A stretch of DNA of 64,000 nucleotides from Cognatitamlana sp035818475 (GTDB lineage: Bacteria > Bacteroidota > Bacteroidia > Flavobacteriales > Flavobacteriaceae). The position numbers and the translations under genes were made by a program. Shown here in pieces: positions 9,405 to 20,200 of the stretch (positions are counted from its first letter, which is position 1; the number at the start of each line of letters is the position of its first letter). The notes under the pieces were generated by a model. It was not told where the DNA came from, searched no databases, and saw only the letters and a list, made by a program, of their open reading frames with translations. The stretch spans positions 1-64,000 of the forward strand of contig NZ_JAYMGV010000003.1 in NCBI RefSeq assembly GCF_035818475.1. The letters run 5' to 3'.

Positions 9405-9740
9405 GGGTTGTTTTGGTAATAAATTGTATTAGTTATAGCATTTATAAAGATATAAAGTCAGAGCTAACATAGCTTAAATTCATCTATGAAATATGCATTT
9501 TATTCTTTGTAATACAATTTAAATGTTATTTGTCGAATAATGAGTAAAAATAAACGATAATTCATGTTATTTAAATTTCCTTATATGGTAATTTTATTTG
9601 TATGAATGTTTTTATATACAACAATTTTTTAGTTTATTTGTTGTAGGAATTATAGCCTTTTTGTTAAATCGATATACCTAAAATAAGAGCCCAATTATTT
9701 TAGTTTAGGTTGATAATTTCCCCCAAATCTTAAAATTAAT
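9405..9740. other. Divergent intergenic region
   Basis: A 336-base, very AT-rich gap between the minus-strand XRE gene and the plus-strand 1609-aa gene. It must carry promoters for both, but I find no full TTTG/TAnnTTTG pair, no RNA gene and no strong hairpin. Confidence 0.5.
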
Positions 9741-12700
9741 ATGGTAAAAAAAATTGCGTTTCTTTGCTTTTTTTATTTATATGTATTGCAAGTTGTTGCT
9801 ACTCCAATTGCAGAAAATAGTTATGTAAATACTACAAAAAAAACTACCTCTGTTGAAGGATTTGATAAATTTCTCAAGCATAAAGCCTATACCGCTCCCT
9901 CATATTTAGAGAATAACAATGAATTCTCTTGGGAGAATATTGAAAAAAAACATGTTGTTTCAGACTCAATTGCTTCTGCAAGAGGCTTAGCTAAAGGTGC
10001 GTTTATCGTTATTGAAGATAGTAGTTCCTGGGTTGATAGTTTTACAAATGAAGATATACAGGAATTACCAGTTGGCGTTAAGCATACTAGAGAAAATATT
10101 GAATACGCCATCGGTATTACTGAAGCTATTTTCACAAGAGATCATACAGAACTTACCGTTTTTGCTCGAGTACGTTTACCACAAACCAATAGTAATGGAT
10201 ATCCCATAGAATTATTTTTTGGAGCCAATAACGTAAAATTATCACATCAAGGAGGTATTATTGGTGATGCTAATTTAGTATTGTTAGGCGATTTTCATAT
10301 TCCATTTAATGCTGGTAAGTGGATGCTTACGTTAAAAGGAGGTTTTAATTATAGAACAGGAAATGTAAAAAACAAAACTTTTGTAATCATTAATTGTAGT
10401 GGTGTTAAAGAATTAGGGATTCAAGGAGAGGTTGAATTCTCAAGAGAACTTATTTTACCAATTGAAACTAATGGTGAGGTAGATGAAAATAAAACGATGG
10501 TTAACGAAACCATTCAAACTGAAAATGGCACACAAACCATTCAAGTTCCTTATAGAGTTAAAGGTAATTTTAATGTTATAGCGACAGATTGGAATGATTT
10601 ACTAGTAGGGGTTGATTTACAGCCTTTTGTATTAGCAAAAAAGCGTAACAATAGAGACTATAATGGCAATTTTCAGTTTGCTGTAAATCAAGCGGTATTA
10701 GATTTTAGTGATTTACGTAATGATCCATCAGTAGCTTTTCCAAGTTATTATCATGAAAACGGATTATTACTCCCCAATGAACGCTCTTGGAGAGGCGTAT
10801 ATGTAAATACGGTAGAAGTTAAACTTCCTAAAGAGTTTAAAACTTCAGAGACTATCAGCCAAGGAGATAAACGTGTTGCCTTTGGTGCTCATCATTTAAT
10901 AGTAGATAATTATGGGGTTTCTGGAACATTTTACGCAGATAATGTTTTTCCTTTAAATAAAGGGAGAACTAATAGTAGTAAAGCATGGGCATACTCTTTA
11001 GATCATATTGAAGTGTCTCTAGCTGCTAATAACTTTATAGCCGCAGGTTTTGAAGGACGTATTTTATTGCCTGTTTCAAAAAATAAAAAATCGACTAATA
11101 GTAGTCCAGACAGAGTCGGGTTACGATATTTAGGACTCATTTCTCCTGAAGAATATTTACTTAATGTAAGTAATGATTCTATCATAGATTTTAATTTATG
11201 GAAAGCCAAAGGGCAACTTTTGCCTAATAGTTCTATAGAATTTGCAGTAAAGGAAGGGCAGTTTAGACCTAAGGCTACTTTGCATGGACGTTTGGCTATT
11301 AGCTCTAATCAAGTCTATAGTATAGAGAACGAAGGAAATCAAGTAGTAACAGGAAATATCAACGGTGATGGTGTACCTGAAAAAAAACTGATAGAGTTTA
11401 AAGGCATTGTTTTTCAAAATTTAGTGTTACAAACAGAATCTCCTGTGTTTAGTGTAGACTACATGGGGTACAAGGACGAAGTGTCACTTGCAGGTTTCCC
11501 TGTTACCATATCCAATATAGGCATTACAGCTAATAAATATAATGCTAATCTATACTTTGACCTAGAGATTAATTTAATGGGCGAGAATAATGGTTTCGCT
11601 GCTAAAACAAGCTTGGGAATTATTGGTTCTTTTGAAGAGGAAGACCATCGTCAAAAGTGGAAATTTGATAAGATAGAAATAGATGCCATAGCCATTAATG
11701 CAGATTTAGGAGGATTTGAGATAAAAGGAAATCTTTTAATAATGCATGATGATCCAGAATATGGTGATGGTTTTTCTGCAAATCTACAAGTAGATTTTAA
11801 AAGTCTAGGAATACAAGCTACAGCTAAAGGTGTTTTTGGAAAAACAAGCTTTAGGTATTGGCAATTTGAAGCTATGGTAGATGGGCTTTCAATAGGCACA
11901 GGGTTAATTAATATAAGTGGATTTGCCGGAGGTGCATCTTATAGGATGAAGCGTAAAGATTTTTCTTCATCTTTTTCTCCAACAGGAATAGGGTACACTC
12001 CTGATGCGAGCTTAGGTTTAGGGTTAAAAGCAATGGTCATGTTTAATATGGTTAAAGATGAAGTTATTAAAGGCAGTGCAGGTTTTGAAATTGCTTTTAA
12101 TAGAAATGGAGGTATTGACAATATGGGCTTTTATGGCCAAGCTACTTTTTTAGGGGTGAAGATCCCTGGAATGGAAAAAATATCTGACCTAATGAATAAG
12201 GTTAAAGAAAATGTAGATGTAGCAGAAAAATTTCTTAGCAAACCCGAAGAAGATCAATCTTGGGTTGGTAAAAATTTATTAGATAAGGCGAAAAATAATT
12301 TTCCTCAAGTTCCAAGTGAACAGATGTCTATCAGTGCAAAAGTTGGAATTACCTATGATTTTCAAAATGATGTACTCCATGGAGAATTAGATGCCTATAT
12401 AAATGTTCCGGGAGGTTTTGTGCAAGGTAGAGGTTCAGGAGGTCGTGCAGGCTGGGCAGTATTACATTTTGCCCCGGAAGATTGGTATATCTATGTTGGT
12501 ACACCTGAAGATCGCTTAGGTTTACGCATAGGTGTCGGACCAGTAAGTATTGAATCTGGAGGGTATTTTATGGTAGGTTCTGTGCTACCAGGTTCTCCGC
12601 CACCACCACCAGAAGTTGCTCAAATATTAGGTATTGATGCACAGGTCTTAGATTATATGCGTGATGAAAATGCATTAGAGAGCGGAAGTGGATTTGCTTT

Positions 12701-14570
12701 TGGTACAGACGTCGCTATAGATACAGGAGATTTACGTTTTTTAATATTCTATGCGCGTTTTCAGGCAGGTGCAGGTTTTGATATCATGCTCCGAGATTAT
12801 GGAGAAGCTCAATGTTCTAATACCGGAGATCAGGTTGGAATTAACGGTTGGTATGCCAATGGGCAAGCCTATGCGTATTTGCAAGGGGAATTAGGCATCC
12901 GTATTAAACTGTTTTTTATTAAAAAGAAAATTCCGATTATTAAAGGAGGTGCGGCCGTATTGTTACAGGCCAAAGCCCCAAATCCCATTTGGATGCGAGG
13001 TTATGTAGGTGGTAATTTTAATATCCTGGGAGGTTTAGTTAAAGGGAAATTTAGATTTAAACTCACCATTGGGGAAGCATGTGAGTTTGAAAATGGAACA
13101 CCCTTAGGAGTCTTAAAAATCATTACCGATGTATCGCCAGATGATGGCATCAATAATATTGATGTATTTGTATTACCACAGGCTACTTTTAGTATGAAAG
13201 TTGGAGAACCACTGGTAATTCCTGAAGATGACGGTGATAAAACCTATCGCATTGAGTTAGAAAGGTTTGCTGTTCTGCATAACGGACAAGAAATTCCAGG
13301 AACATTAGAGTGGTCAACCTACAAAGACCGAGCTAATTTTGTATCTACAGATATTCTACCTCCAAATGAAGAGATAACTGTTCAAGTAGAAATCAGCTTT
13401 AAAGAAAAAATAAATGGCATCTTCCAAACTATTATGGTAGATGGACAACCTGCTAAAGAGTTAGAAGAACGCACCTTTACTACAGGCGGTGCCCCAGACT
13501 ATATTCCGTTACATAATATTACCTACGCTTACCCGGTAATAGATCAAAAATATTTCTTTGAAGATGAGTATAGCCAAGGTTATATCCAATTAAAACGAGG
13601 GCAAGATTATTTATTTGATAACGCAGATTGGGAAAGCTCTATCACGTTTACCAAAGACAATGAAGTGTCATCATCTGATATTGCTTTTAACTATAACACG
13701 GCAGATAATATGCTTAATTACAACTTGCCAGATATATCGCAATCTTCACAATACCATATGGCAATTGTTAGCAGGTTAAAAGGAGATGATTCCTCATCAA
13801 ATGGAAATGAATCGACTAGTAAAAAATTGGATATAGGGGATCAAACAGGAGGAGATAATACGGCAACTATAGAAACCTATCAAGCAGAAAGCCTTTCAAA
13901 AGACGGAGAGATTGAACGATTGGCATATGATTTTAGGACTTCTGAATATAAAACATTCAAAAGAAAAATCAATTCATTAAATACAAACGATTATGGTTGG
14001 GGTGTTATTTATTCGGATGTGATTTATTTAATAAACAGAGTAAATAGTCATGAACCTTTTGATATTGCCGAACTCTTAGGCTCAGAATATACAAATAATA
14101 TTCCTTTAGTAAGTGTAGAGGCAACTTTAGATGACAGCTATTTTACTGCCGATATGAATCCGCCATTATATTCACAATATCCAATGATGGGAGGGCAATA
14201 TGTTTTTGAGCATAGAGATGGAACAATTTTGGGAACGCCACCTAAATATGCCTTGCCTATTTTATCAAATTACATTAATAGTTTAGAATATCAGGTCAAT
14301 GAAAACATGTTGCGTACAATATTTCCTTTCCGTTACAATTTAGGATTGGCTTATAAAGAAGATTGGGTAGATATACAATCACAAATAGTAAATGACCAGG
14401 TAGATGGTTTAATACCCAGCGGAAGCTCCGTTTTAAATTTCTTAGATGAAAACTATCTGTTTATGCGCTATGGGTTTTATAAAACAACCTTACGCTATAA
14501 ACTTCCCGGTGGAATTGCTGGTACTACTGCTACCTATAAATTTAAGAATCCAAACGATTTTAGAGATTAA
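9741..14570 (+). CDS. Very large secreted protein of the surface cluster (function unknown)
   Basis: A 1609-aa protein with a Sec signal peptide (MVKKIAFLCFFYLYVLQVVA, cut near VVA-TP). The body is rich in alternating hydrophobic/polar strands and Gly/Asn turns, suggesting stacked beta domains; many segments repeat the pattern of strands with NG/DG turns between residues 580 and 1130. A run of prolines near residue 952 (GSPPPPPEV) separates two halves, and a part near 1150-1270 resembles beta-sandwich repeats. There is no lipobox and no type IX sorting tail; it ends NPNDFRD. It leads the surface-protein cluster and is probably exported and exposed, perhaps as an adhesin or envelope scaffold. 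I do not recognise a named family. Confidence 0.7.
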   Translation: MVKKIAFLCFFYLYVLQVVATPIAENSYVNTTKKTTSVEGFDKFLKHKAYTAPSYLENNNEFSWENIEKKHVVSDSIASARGLAKGAFIVIEDSSSWVDSFTNEDIQELPVGVKHTRENIEYAIGITEAIFTRDHTELTVFARVRLPQTNSNGYPIELFFGANNVKLSHQGGIIGDANLVLLGDFHIPFNAGKWMLTLKGGFNYRTGNVKNKTFVIINCSGVKELGIQGEVEFSRELILPIETNGEVDENKTMVNETIQTENGTQTIQVPYRVKGNFNVIATDWNDLLVGVDLQPFVLAKKRNNRDYNGNFQFAVNQAVLDFSDLRNDPSVAFPSYYHENGLLLPNERSWRGVYVNTVEVKLPKEFKTSETISQGDKRVAFGAHHLIVDNYGVSGTFYADNVFPLNKGRTNSSKAWAYSLDHIEVSLAANNFIAAGFEGRILLPVSKNKKSTNSSPDRVGLRYLGLISPEEYLLNVSNDSIIDFNLWKAKGQLLPNSSIEFAVKEGQFRPKATLHGRLAISSNQVYSIENEGNQVVTGNINGDGVPEKKLIEFKGIVFQNLVLQTESPVFSVDYMGYKDEVSLAGFPVTISNIGITANKYNANLYFDLEINLMGENNGFAAKTSLGIIGSFEEEDHRQKWKFDKIEIDAIAINADLGGFEIKGNLLIMHDDPEYGDGFSANLQVDFKSLGIQATAKGVFGKTSFRYWQFEAMVDGLSIGTGLINISGFAGGASYRMKRKDFSSSFSPTGIGYTPDASLGLGLKAMVMFNMVKDEVIKGSAGFEIAFNRNGGIDNMGFYGQATFLGVKIPGMEKISDLMNKVKENVDVAEKFLSKPEEDQSWVGKNLLDKAKNNFPQVPSEQMSISAKVGITYDFQNDVLHGELDAYINVPGGFVQGRGSGGRAGWAVLHFAPEDWYIYVGTPEDRLGLRIGVGPVSIESGGYFMVGSVLPGSPPPPPEVAQILGIDAQVLDYMRDENALESGSGFAFGTDVAIDTGDLRFLIFYARFQAGAGFDIMLRDYGEAQCSNTGDQVGINGWYANGQAYAYLQGELGIRIKLFFIKKKIPIIKGGAAVLLQAKAPNPIWMRGYVGGNFNILGGLVKGKFRFKLTIGEACEFENGTPLGVLKIITDVSPDDGINNIDVFVLPQATFSMKVGEPLVIPEDDGDKTYRIELERFAVLHNGQEIPGTLEWSTYKDRANFVSTDILPPNEEITVQVEISFKEKINGIFQTIMVDGQPAKELEERTFTTGGAPDYIPLHNITYAYPVIDQKYFFEDEYSQGYIQLKRGQDYLFDNADWESSITFTKDNEVSSSDIAFNYNTADNMLNYNLPDISQSSQYHMAIVSRLKGDDSSSNGNESTSKKLDIGDQTGGDNTATIETYQAESLSKDGEIERLAYDFRTSEYKTFKRKINSLNTNDYGWGVIYSDVIYLINRVNSHEPFDIAELLGSEYTNNIPLVSVEATLDDSYFTADMNPPLYSQYPMMGGQYVFEHRDGTILGTPPKYALPILSNYINSLEYQVNENMLRTIFPFRYNLGLAYKEDWVDIQSQIVNDQVDGLIPSGSSVLNFLDENYLFMRYGFYKTTLRYKLPGGIAGTTATYKFKNPNDFRD

Positions 14571-14606
14571 TATTAATTAAATCAATAATTATAAATTTTA
14601 AAAACA

Positions 14607-15068
14607 ATGAACAAATTAAGAAAAATGAAAACAGTAATTCTTTTAATAGCTGTAGTGTTTGCAACAACATTATCTACTTCATGTAAAAACGATGATGATG
14701 GCAGTGAACCATCTATAGTAGGGACTTGGTTTATAGAGTCCGGTGCTTCTGAGCATTTCATTAACGGGACTTCACAAGGGATAGAAAACGACGTTGTCGA
14801 TGCTAATAATTATTGGGAATTAACTTTTAAAACCGATGGTACTTTTACTGACATCTATGTAGAGGATGGTATGTCTGAAGAAAATACAGGAACTTATACA
14901 GTAGACGGAAACACAATATCCTTAATTTATAGTGGAGAACCAGAACCCTTCCCAGATGATTCTTATAGTTTAAACAGCAATGAACTTACATATTCTAATG
15001 TGGAAGAATCTATGAGTGGGACTGATAACATTAAATACGTCCATATGGTTACTTTCAAAAAACAATAA
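14607..15068 (+). CDS. Lipocalin-like lipoprotein
   Basis: A 153-aa lipoprotein with lipobox STSC (Cys26 counted from this start) followed by an Asp-rich spacer (KNDDDGSEP), a common surface-export signal in Bacteroidota lipoproteins. The rest fits a small lipocalin-like barrel: IVGTWFIESG at the start, TFKTDGTFTDIY in the middle, and GTYTVDGNTISLIY with a final MVTFKKQ strand. A second ATG at 14625 gives an equally good signal peptide. It lies 36 bases after the 1609-aa gene. A hairpin follows it before the FN3 gene. Confidence 0.75.
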   Translation: MNKLRKMKTVILLIAVVFATTLSTSCKNDDDGSEPSIVGTWFIESGASEHFINGTSQGIENDVVDANNYWELTFKTDGTFTDIYVEDGMSEENTGTYTVDGNTISLIYSGEPEPFPDDSYSLNSNELTYSNVEESMSGTDNIKYVHMVTFKKQ

Positions 15069-15074
15069 CAAAAA

Positions 15075-15114
15075 TAGTACTCGGGTGTAAATTGTTTTTT
15101 GCATCCGAGTACTA
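15075..15114 (+). terminator. Strong hairpin after the lipocalin gene, possible attenuator
   Basis: TAGTACTCGGGTG (15075-15087) pairs with CATCCGAGTACTA (15102-15114), a 13-bp stem with one G-T pair and a T-rich loop. There is no clear T-run after the stem, so it may be a weak terminator or an mRNA-stabilising hairpin between the lipocalin and FN3 genes. Confidence 0.5.
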
Positions 15115-15133
15115 ATTACAAACATAGAATAAC

Positions 15134-17215
15134 TTGAATAGTATCCGTCATTATATCACTTATTTACTAGCTCTCATTTTTGTTTTTTTAGGTTTGGTAG
15201 ATGGCATTGCGCAAGATAGTTTACCAACTGTTAAAATACTTTCCCGCGTACAAAAAAATCAAATTTTATTGCGCTGGGCTGTGGACGATGCCGTAGCCTG
15301 GCAAAAAACAAATACGAGTGGTTTTATACTGGAAAAGTATCTGTTTTCAAAAGATGGTAAACGTTTGTCGCAACCACAAAAAATATGGCAAAAACCCATA
15401 AAAGCAGATCTACTGGAAACCTGGCAGGAAATAGTTGAGAAAGACAACTATGCTGCCATTATTGCCCAGGCACTTTATGGTGAGAGCTTTTTAATAGAAG
15501 GTTCTCAAGGGGAGCTTGCAGATATTGTAAATCTGTCACAAGAAATAGAACAGCGTTTTTCATTTGCATTATTGGCTGCCGATATGAGTTTTGAAGCTGC
15601 AACCAAAGCGGGCTGGGGCTATACCGATACTGATGTTAAACCAAATGAGCGTTATGTCTATAAAATTAAATCGGCGCAACCACAAGATCAATTGGCTATT
15701 AAAAGTACTTCTGTTTTGGCTGGATTAAGCGCCTATGAGCCTTTACCGGCCCCTATAGACCTGCAAGGGGTTTTTGGAGATAAAAATGTAATTCTTACCT
15801 GGGAGTATGAACTTTTTAAAAGCATTTATACCTCCTATAATTTAGAGCGTTCAGAAGACAACAAAACATTTATTCCCTTAAGTAATGAGCCTTTGGTGAA
15901 TCTTAATGACAAGCCTAATGCACCTGCCAAACGCATGTATTATATAGATTCGTTGGCACAAAACAATAAAACCTATTATTATCGAGTAAATGGTATCTCA
16001 CCTTTTGGAGAATATGGAACATATTCCGATACTATTTCTGGGGGTGGGCAACCTATATTGCCTTTCACTCCAAAGATTAGAGATTTTAAATTTACCAAAA
16101 ACCCCAATGAAGCCATTATCATTTGGGAATTCCCGAAAGAAGGCGAAGCAATCACAGCAAAATTTCAACTGAACCATGCCGAAAAAGATGCAGGGCCGTA
16201 CAAGGTAGTTGTAGATAATATACCTCCAACACAAAGAGAACTTATATATTCAGAATTAGAACCTTCCAATTACTTTACCATTACCGCTGTTGGGAAAACA
16301 CCCAAACAACAAAAGACATCGTTTAGCACATTGATTCAACCTATAGACTCTATGCCACCTGCTATTCCTACAGCCTTAGAAGGGCATATAGACAGTTTAG
16401 GAATTGCACGCTTTAACTGGAAACAAAATGAAGAAAAAGACATTTTAGGCTACCGTATTTTTAGAGGGTTTACAGAAAAAGAAGAACCTTCTCAGTTAAC
16501 GGTTTCTCCAATAGTAAGCAATGAATTTGTAGACACCGTTGAAGTAAAAAATCTAAACTCTAAAGTATACTATCAGGTGGTGGCAGTCGATAAACGTTTT
16601 AACCATTCTGATAAATCTGAAGTTCTGGTATTAGAAAAACCAGATGTGATCCCGCCAACAGCTCCTGTATTTTCTAATTATAACGTTGAGCAAAGCAAGA
16701 TAAAACTTACCTGGATAAATTCTTCAGAAGAAGAAGCCATACATGTGCTCTCACGTAAAAACATGACAGATAATAGTGAATGGCAAGACATTTATAAAGT
16801 AACAGATACCATTCAGCAATTTACAGATGATACAGTAGATACCAATAAAACCTATCGCTACCGTATAAGAGCCATAGACAACAGTGGGTTAGAATCTTTG
16901 CCTTCCACACCCTTAACTATTCATGTTATTAATCTAACACCTCCTGATCTTATTAAAGAAATCAATTTTAATGTCTATAGAGAAGATAATTATATAGAGC
17001 TGTTTTGGCGCGCAAATGATAATAACATTGCCGAATACACCATTTACAAACAGGAAAATGAGAAAGACCCCACCACCTGGCGTATTGTGCCTGTAAACAT
17101 AAAACGACTGGTAGATAAAACTGTAAACCCCAATCAGGTCTATACCTATCATTTTAGAGCGACCCTGAGCAATGGAAAGTTTTCTATAGTTAAAAAGGTG
17201 GTTGTTAAATTTTAA
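15134..17215 (+). CDS. Secreted fibronectin type III domain protein
   Basis: A 693-aa protein with a Sec signal peptide ending at IAQ near residue 27. Several fibronectin type III-like beta-sandwich domains follow from about residue 195 to the C-terminus; each has the pattern of ILTWEYEL/NYNLERSED-type strands, a conserved Trp early in the domain (FNWKQN, LTWINS, LFWRAN) and YYYRVN/YRYRIRAID-type endings. The start is TTG at 15134; no ATG gives a complete signal peptide. It ends 3 bases before the SprB-repeat gene, so the two are coupled. It has no type IX tail. FN3 arrays of this kind usually mediate surface binding; the partner is unknown. Confidence 0.8.
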   Translation: MNSIRHYITYLLALIFVFLGLVDGIAQDSLPTVKILSRVQKNQILLRWAVDDAVAWQKTNTSGFILEKYLFSKDGKRLSQPQKIWQKPIKADLLETWQEIVEKDNYAAIIAQALYGESFLIEGSQGELADIVNLSQEIEQRFSFALLAADMSFEAATKAGWGYTDTDVKPNERYVYKIKSAQPQDQLAIKSTSVLAGLSAYEPLPAPIDLQGVFGDKNVILTWEYELFKSIYTSYNLERSEDNKTFIPLSNEPLVNLNDKPNAPAKRMYYIDSLAQNNKTYYYRVNGISPFGEYGTYSDTISGGGQPILPFTPKIRDFKFTKNPNEAIIIWEFPKEGEAITAKFQLNHAEKDAGPYKVVVDNIPPTQRELIYSELEPSNYFTITAVGKTPKQQKTSFSTLIQPIDSMPPAIPTALEGHIDSLGIARFNWKQNEEKDILGYRIFRGFTEKEEPSQLTVSPIVSNEFVDTVEVKNLNSKVYYQVVAVDKRFNHSDKSEVLVLEKPDVIPPTAPVFSNYNVEQSKIKLTWINSSEEEAIHVLSRKNMTDNSEWQDIYKVTDTIQQFTDDTVDTNKTYRYRIRAIDNSGLESLPSTPLTIHVINLTPPDLIKEINFNVYREDNYIELFWRANDNNIAEYTIYKQENEKDPTTWRIVPVNIKRLVDKTVNPNQVYTYHFRATLSNGKFSIVKKVVVKF

Positions 17216-17218
17216 GTT

Positions 17219-20200
17219 ATGAAGAGATTATTATTATTGTTTGGGTTTTGTTTTTCATTATTGACTAATGGTCAAACACAGGTTTATGAAATAAAATTAA
17301 ATTTTTCGTTCAAAGTTGATAGAAATGTAAAAAATAGTACAGACTCAAATATGAGGATTATTTTATACTACTCTGATAATTCATCTGAACAAGTATATTA
17401 TAGGGGTATAGGAGATGATACGTATCAAGCTCCCACAAACATAGTCCTCTTAAGAAATGAGTCACCTATTAGATTTCATATTAGAGGGTTTGTAAACTTT
17501 AGCAGCACTGGAAATGCTAATTGGGATGATAATCTAAATCTTAATAACGGTTGCTTAGCTCAAAATCGTTTTACCTATAATCACAGTGGATTTCAAAATG
17601 ATAGAATTGATTTTGACTATTCATCAACACCTATTGTTGATATGATACAACCAACTAACACCCTAATTGGATATGATGATCTATTTTCTGCTACGGTTGA
17701 GTCTAACTCTTCAGGATTTGATGATAGTGTTTACGAGTGGGAATATCAAGTTGTTGGTGAAGGTGAAATTTTGGATGTAAGAAATTGGAATGATTTACCA
17801 AGTACTACAACCTTAGGAGAAAAAGAAATAAATATTAAACCGTCATCATTTCTAAGTACTGATGCTATTGGTAAAGAACTGTATTTACGTATTAACCCGT
17901 GTGGGTTAAATAGATTTTATTACCGATTTCGCAGAAGAAGATGGGTTGAAACATTAGATTTAGATCCTGTTTTTTTCGAATTAAAACCCTCCGCACCTCA
18001 CATTGACATTCAAAATGAGACTGATTCCCAGTGTTATAGTAGCGATAATGGAAGTGCTAGAGTTTATCTTGATAGAGAAGTAGAAGATAATGAAATATTT
18101 GGTTTAGAAGTTGTTCTAGACGGGGGGCTTCCAAGTAATTATAATAATTTAACAAAGGATGATTTTGATGCCAACAACTCTTTTTTATTACAGGATTTAG
18201 TTCCTGGCAACTATTCTATCCGTATTTTTAATTCAAATTATTATACAGGTTCTCCAACACATACCGATACATTTACAATCAACCAACCCACCCCCGTAGA
18301 ATTCTCCACTACAAAAACAGATGTTTGGTGCCATGGAGGTAGTGATGGTACCATAAACCTTTCAGCTAGTGGCGGCTCAGGAACTTATGAATATCAAATA
18401 GATGACAGAACGTGGGTTGCCTTTGCTACAGGAGCAAATCATACTATTACAGGTTTATTACCAAGAAAGTATGAGCTAAAAGTAAGAGATTCCAATGGTT
18501 GTATTGCTAAAGTAATTCAAAGAGATGGTGGTGGACAAATAGTAGGTTTGGGTGCAGAAATTATACAAACCATAGATATAAAAGAACCCGACGCACCCGT
18601 AGCAATAAATTTTGTATATCATGAAGACCCTACAGCATTTGGCTTTTCCAATGGACGTATCAGGGCACAAATTACTGGTGGTACATCACTTGCTGACGGT
18701 ACCTATAATTATACATGGACACATGAAAACGGAACCACCTGGACAACGTTTAGCGATATTGTAAATACAGACGGTTGGTACCTTACTTTAGAAAATGCCA
18801 TAGCAGGGACTTATACTTTAACTGTAACGGATGCCAATTATATAGACGCTACAGATACTTCCGGATGTACCATTATAAGTGCAAACTTTACCTTAAATGA
18901 GCCTCCTTTATTAGAACTATCACTTGCAGAAACCAATACCATTTCCTGCAATAATACCAATACATTCGGTGACCCTTGGAGCGATGGAGAATTAACTATT
19001 ACAGCTATTGGTGGTGTGCCATTTGACCCATTAATTGACGGACAACACGCCTATATTTACACTTGGAAAAAGAAAGATGCTTCAGGAGTATATCAAGTAA
19101 TTACAGGTGAAAATAGCAATGTATTATCTAATATAGATACAGACGATTATGCCGTAAATATTGAAGATGCCAATGGCATTATTATAGGAACCTACGCTAA
19201 TAATGTTTTGGTAACCCCTACAGATGAATTATATACGTTAAATCAACCAGATTTATTACAAGTTACGTTAAGTAAAATAGATGTGTTTTGTAACGGGGGA
19301 AATGATGGCAGTATAGATGCTACCATTACAGGAGGCACAGGGAATTATACTATTTCGTGGAGTAATGGAGCAGTGACAGAAGATATTAACACTTTAACAG
19401 CAGGAACATATACTATTGAAGTTACTGATGAAAAGAGTTGTCAGGCTCAGGCAAGAATTACGATCCAAGAGCCAGAAAATCCATTAGAAATTAATTATAC
19501 CGCATTTTTTGAACCCACTTTTTCAGGAGCAACCAATGGCTGGATAGAAGCAACCGTTACCGGTGGTACACCTTTAGATTCAGGAGCTTACACTTATTTT
19601 TGGGAAGATGCTAATGGGACAAATTTAAATGCACAAGTAACCGAAGTTATTAATCCAACAGGTTATGTGATAAAACTCAACGACCTCGGAGCAGGGATTT
19701 ACAATTTGACTATTCAAGACAAAAATTATCCTTTAGCAATAAACGCAACTAATTGCACGATTATAAATAGTGACTATGAGTTATTTGAGCCAGAACCATT
19801 AACAGCAGAAATAGAATTACATACTCCAATTTCCTGTAATAGTACCAACACCTATGGCAATCCCTTTAGTGATGGTTCTTTAGAAGTTATCGCAGAAGGC
19901 GGTGTACAATTACAACCTACAGACAACAACGGCTTGCCTTACTATTATACGTGGAAAAAAGAAACGGGCCCTGGTGTTTGGACGATACTAACAACGCAAA
20001 CTACCAATATAGCTACCAATTTAGATGCGGGGAACTATGCTGTAAATATTGAAGATGCCAATGGAATCATTATTGGTGTTTATATAAATAATGTATTGGT
20101 AAGTGCTACAGATGTTACCTACTTATTCGAAGAACCCCCTTTATTAGAATTAAGCATAGAAAAACAAGATGTGTATTGTTTTAATGGAAGTGATAGTTGG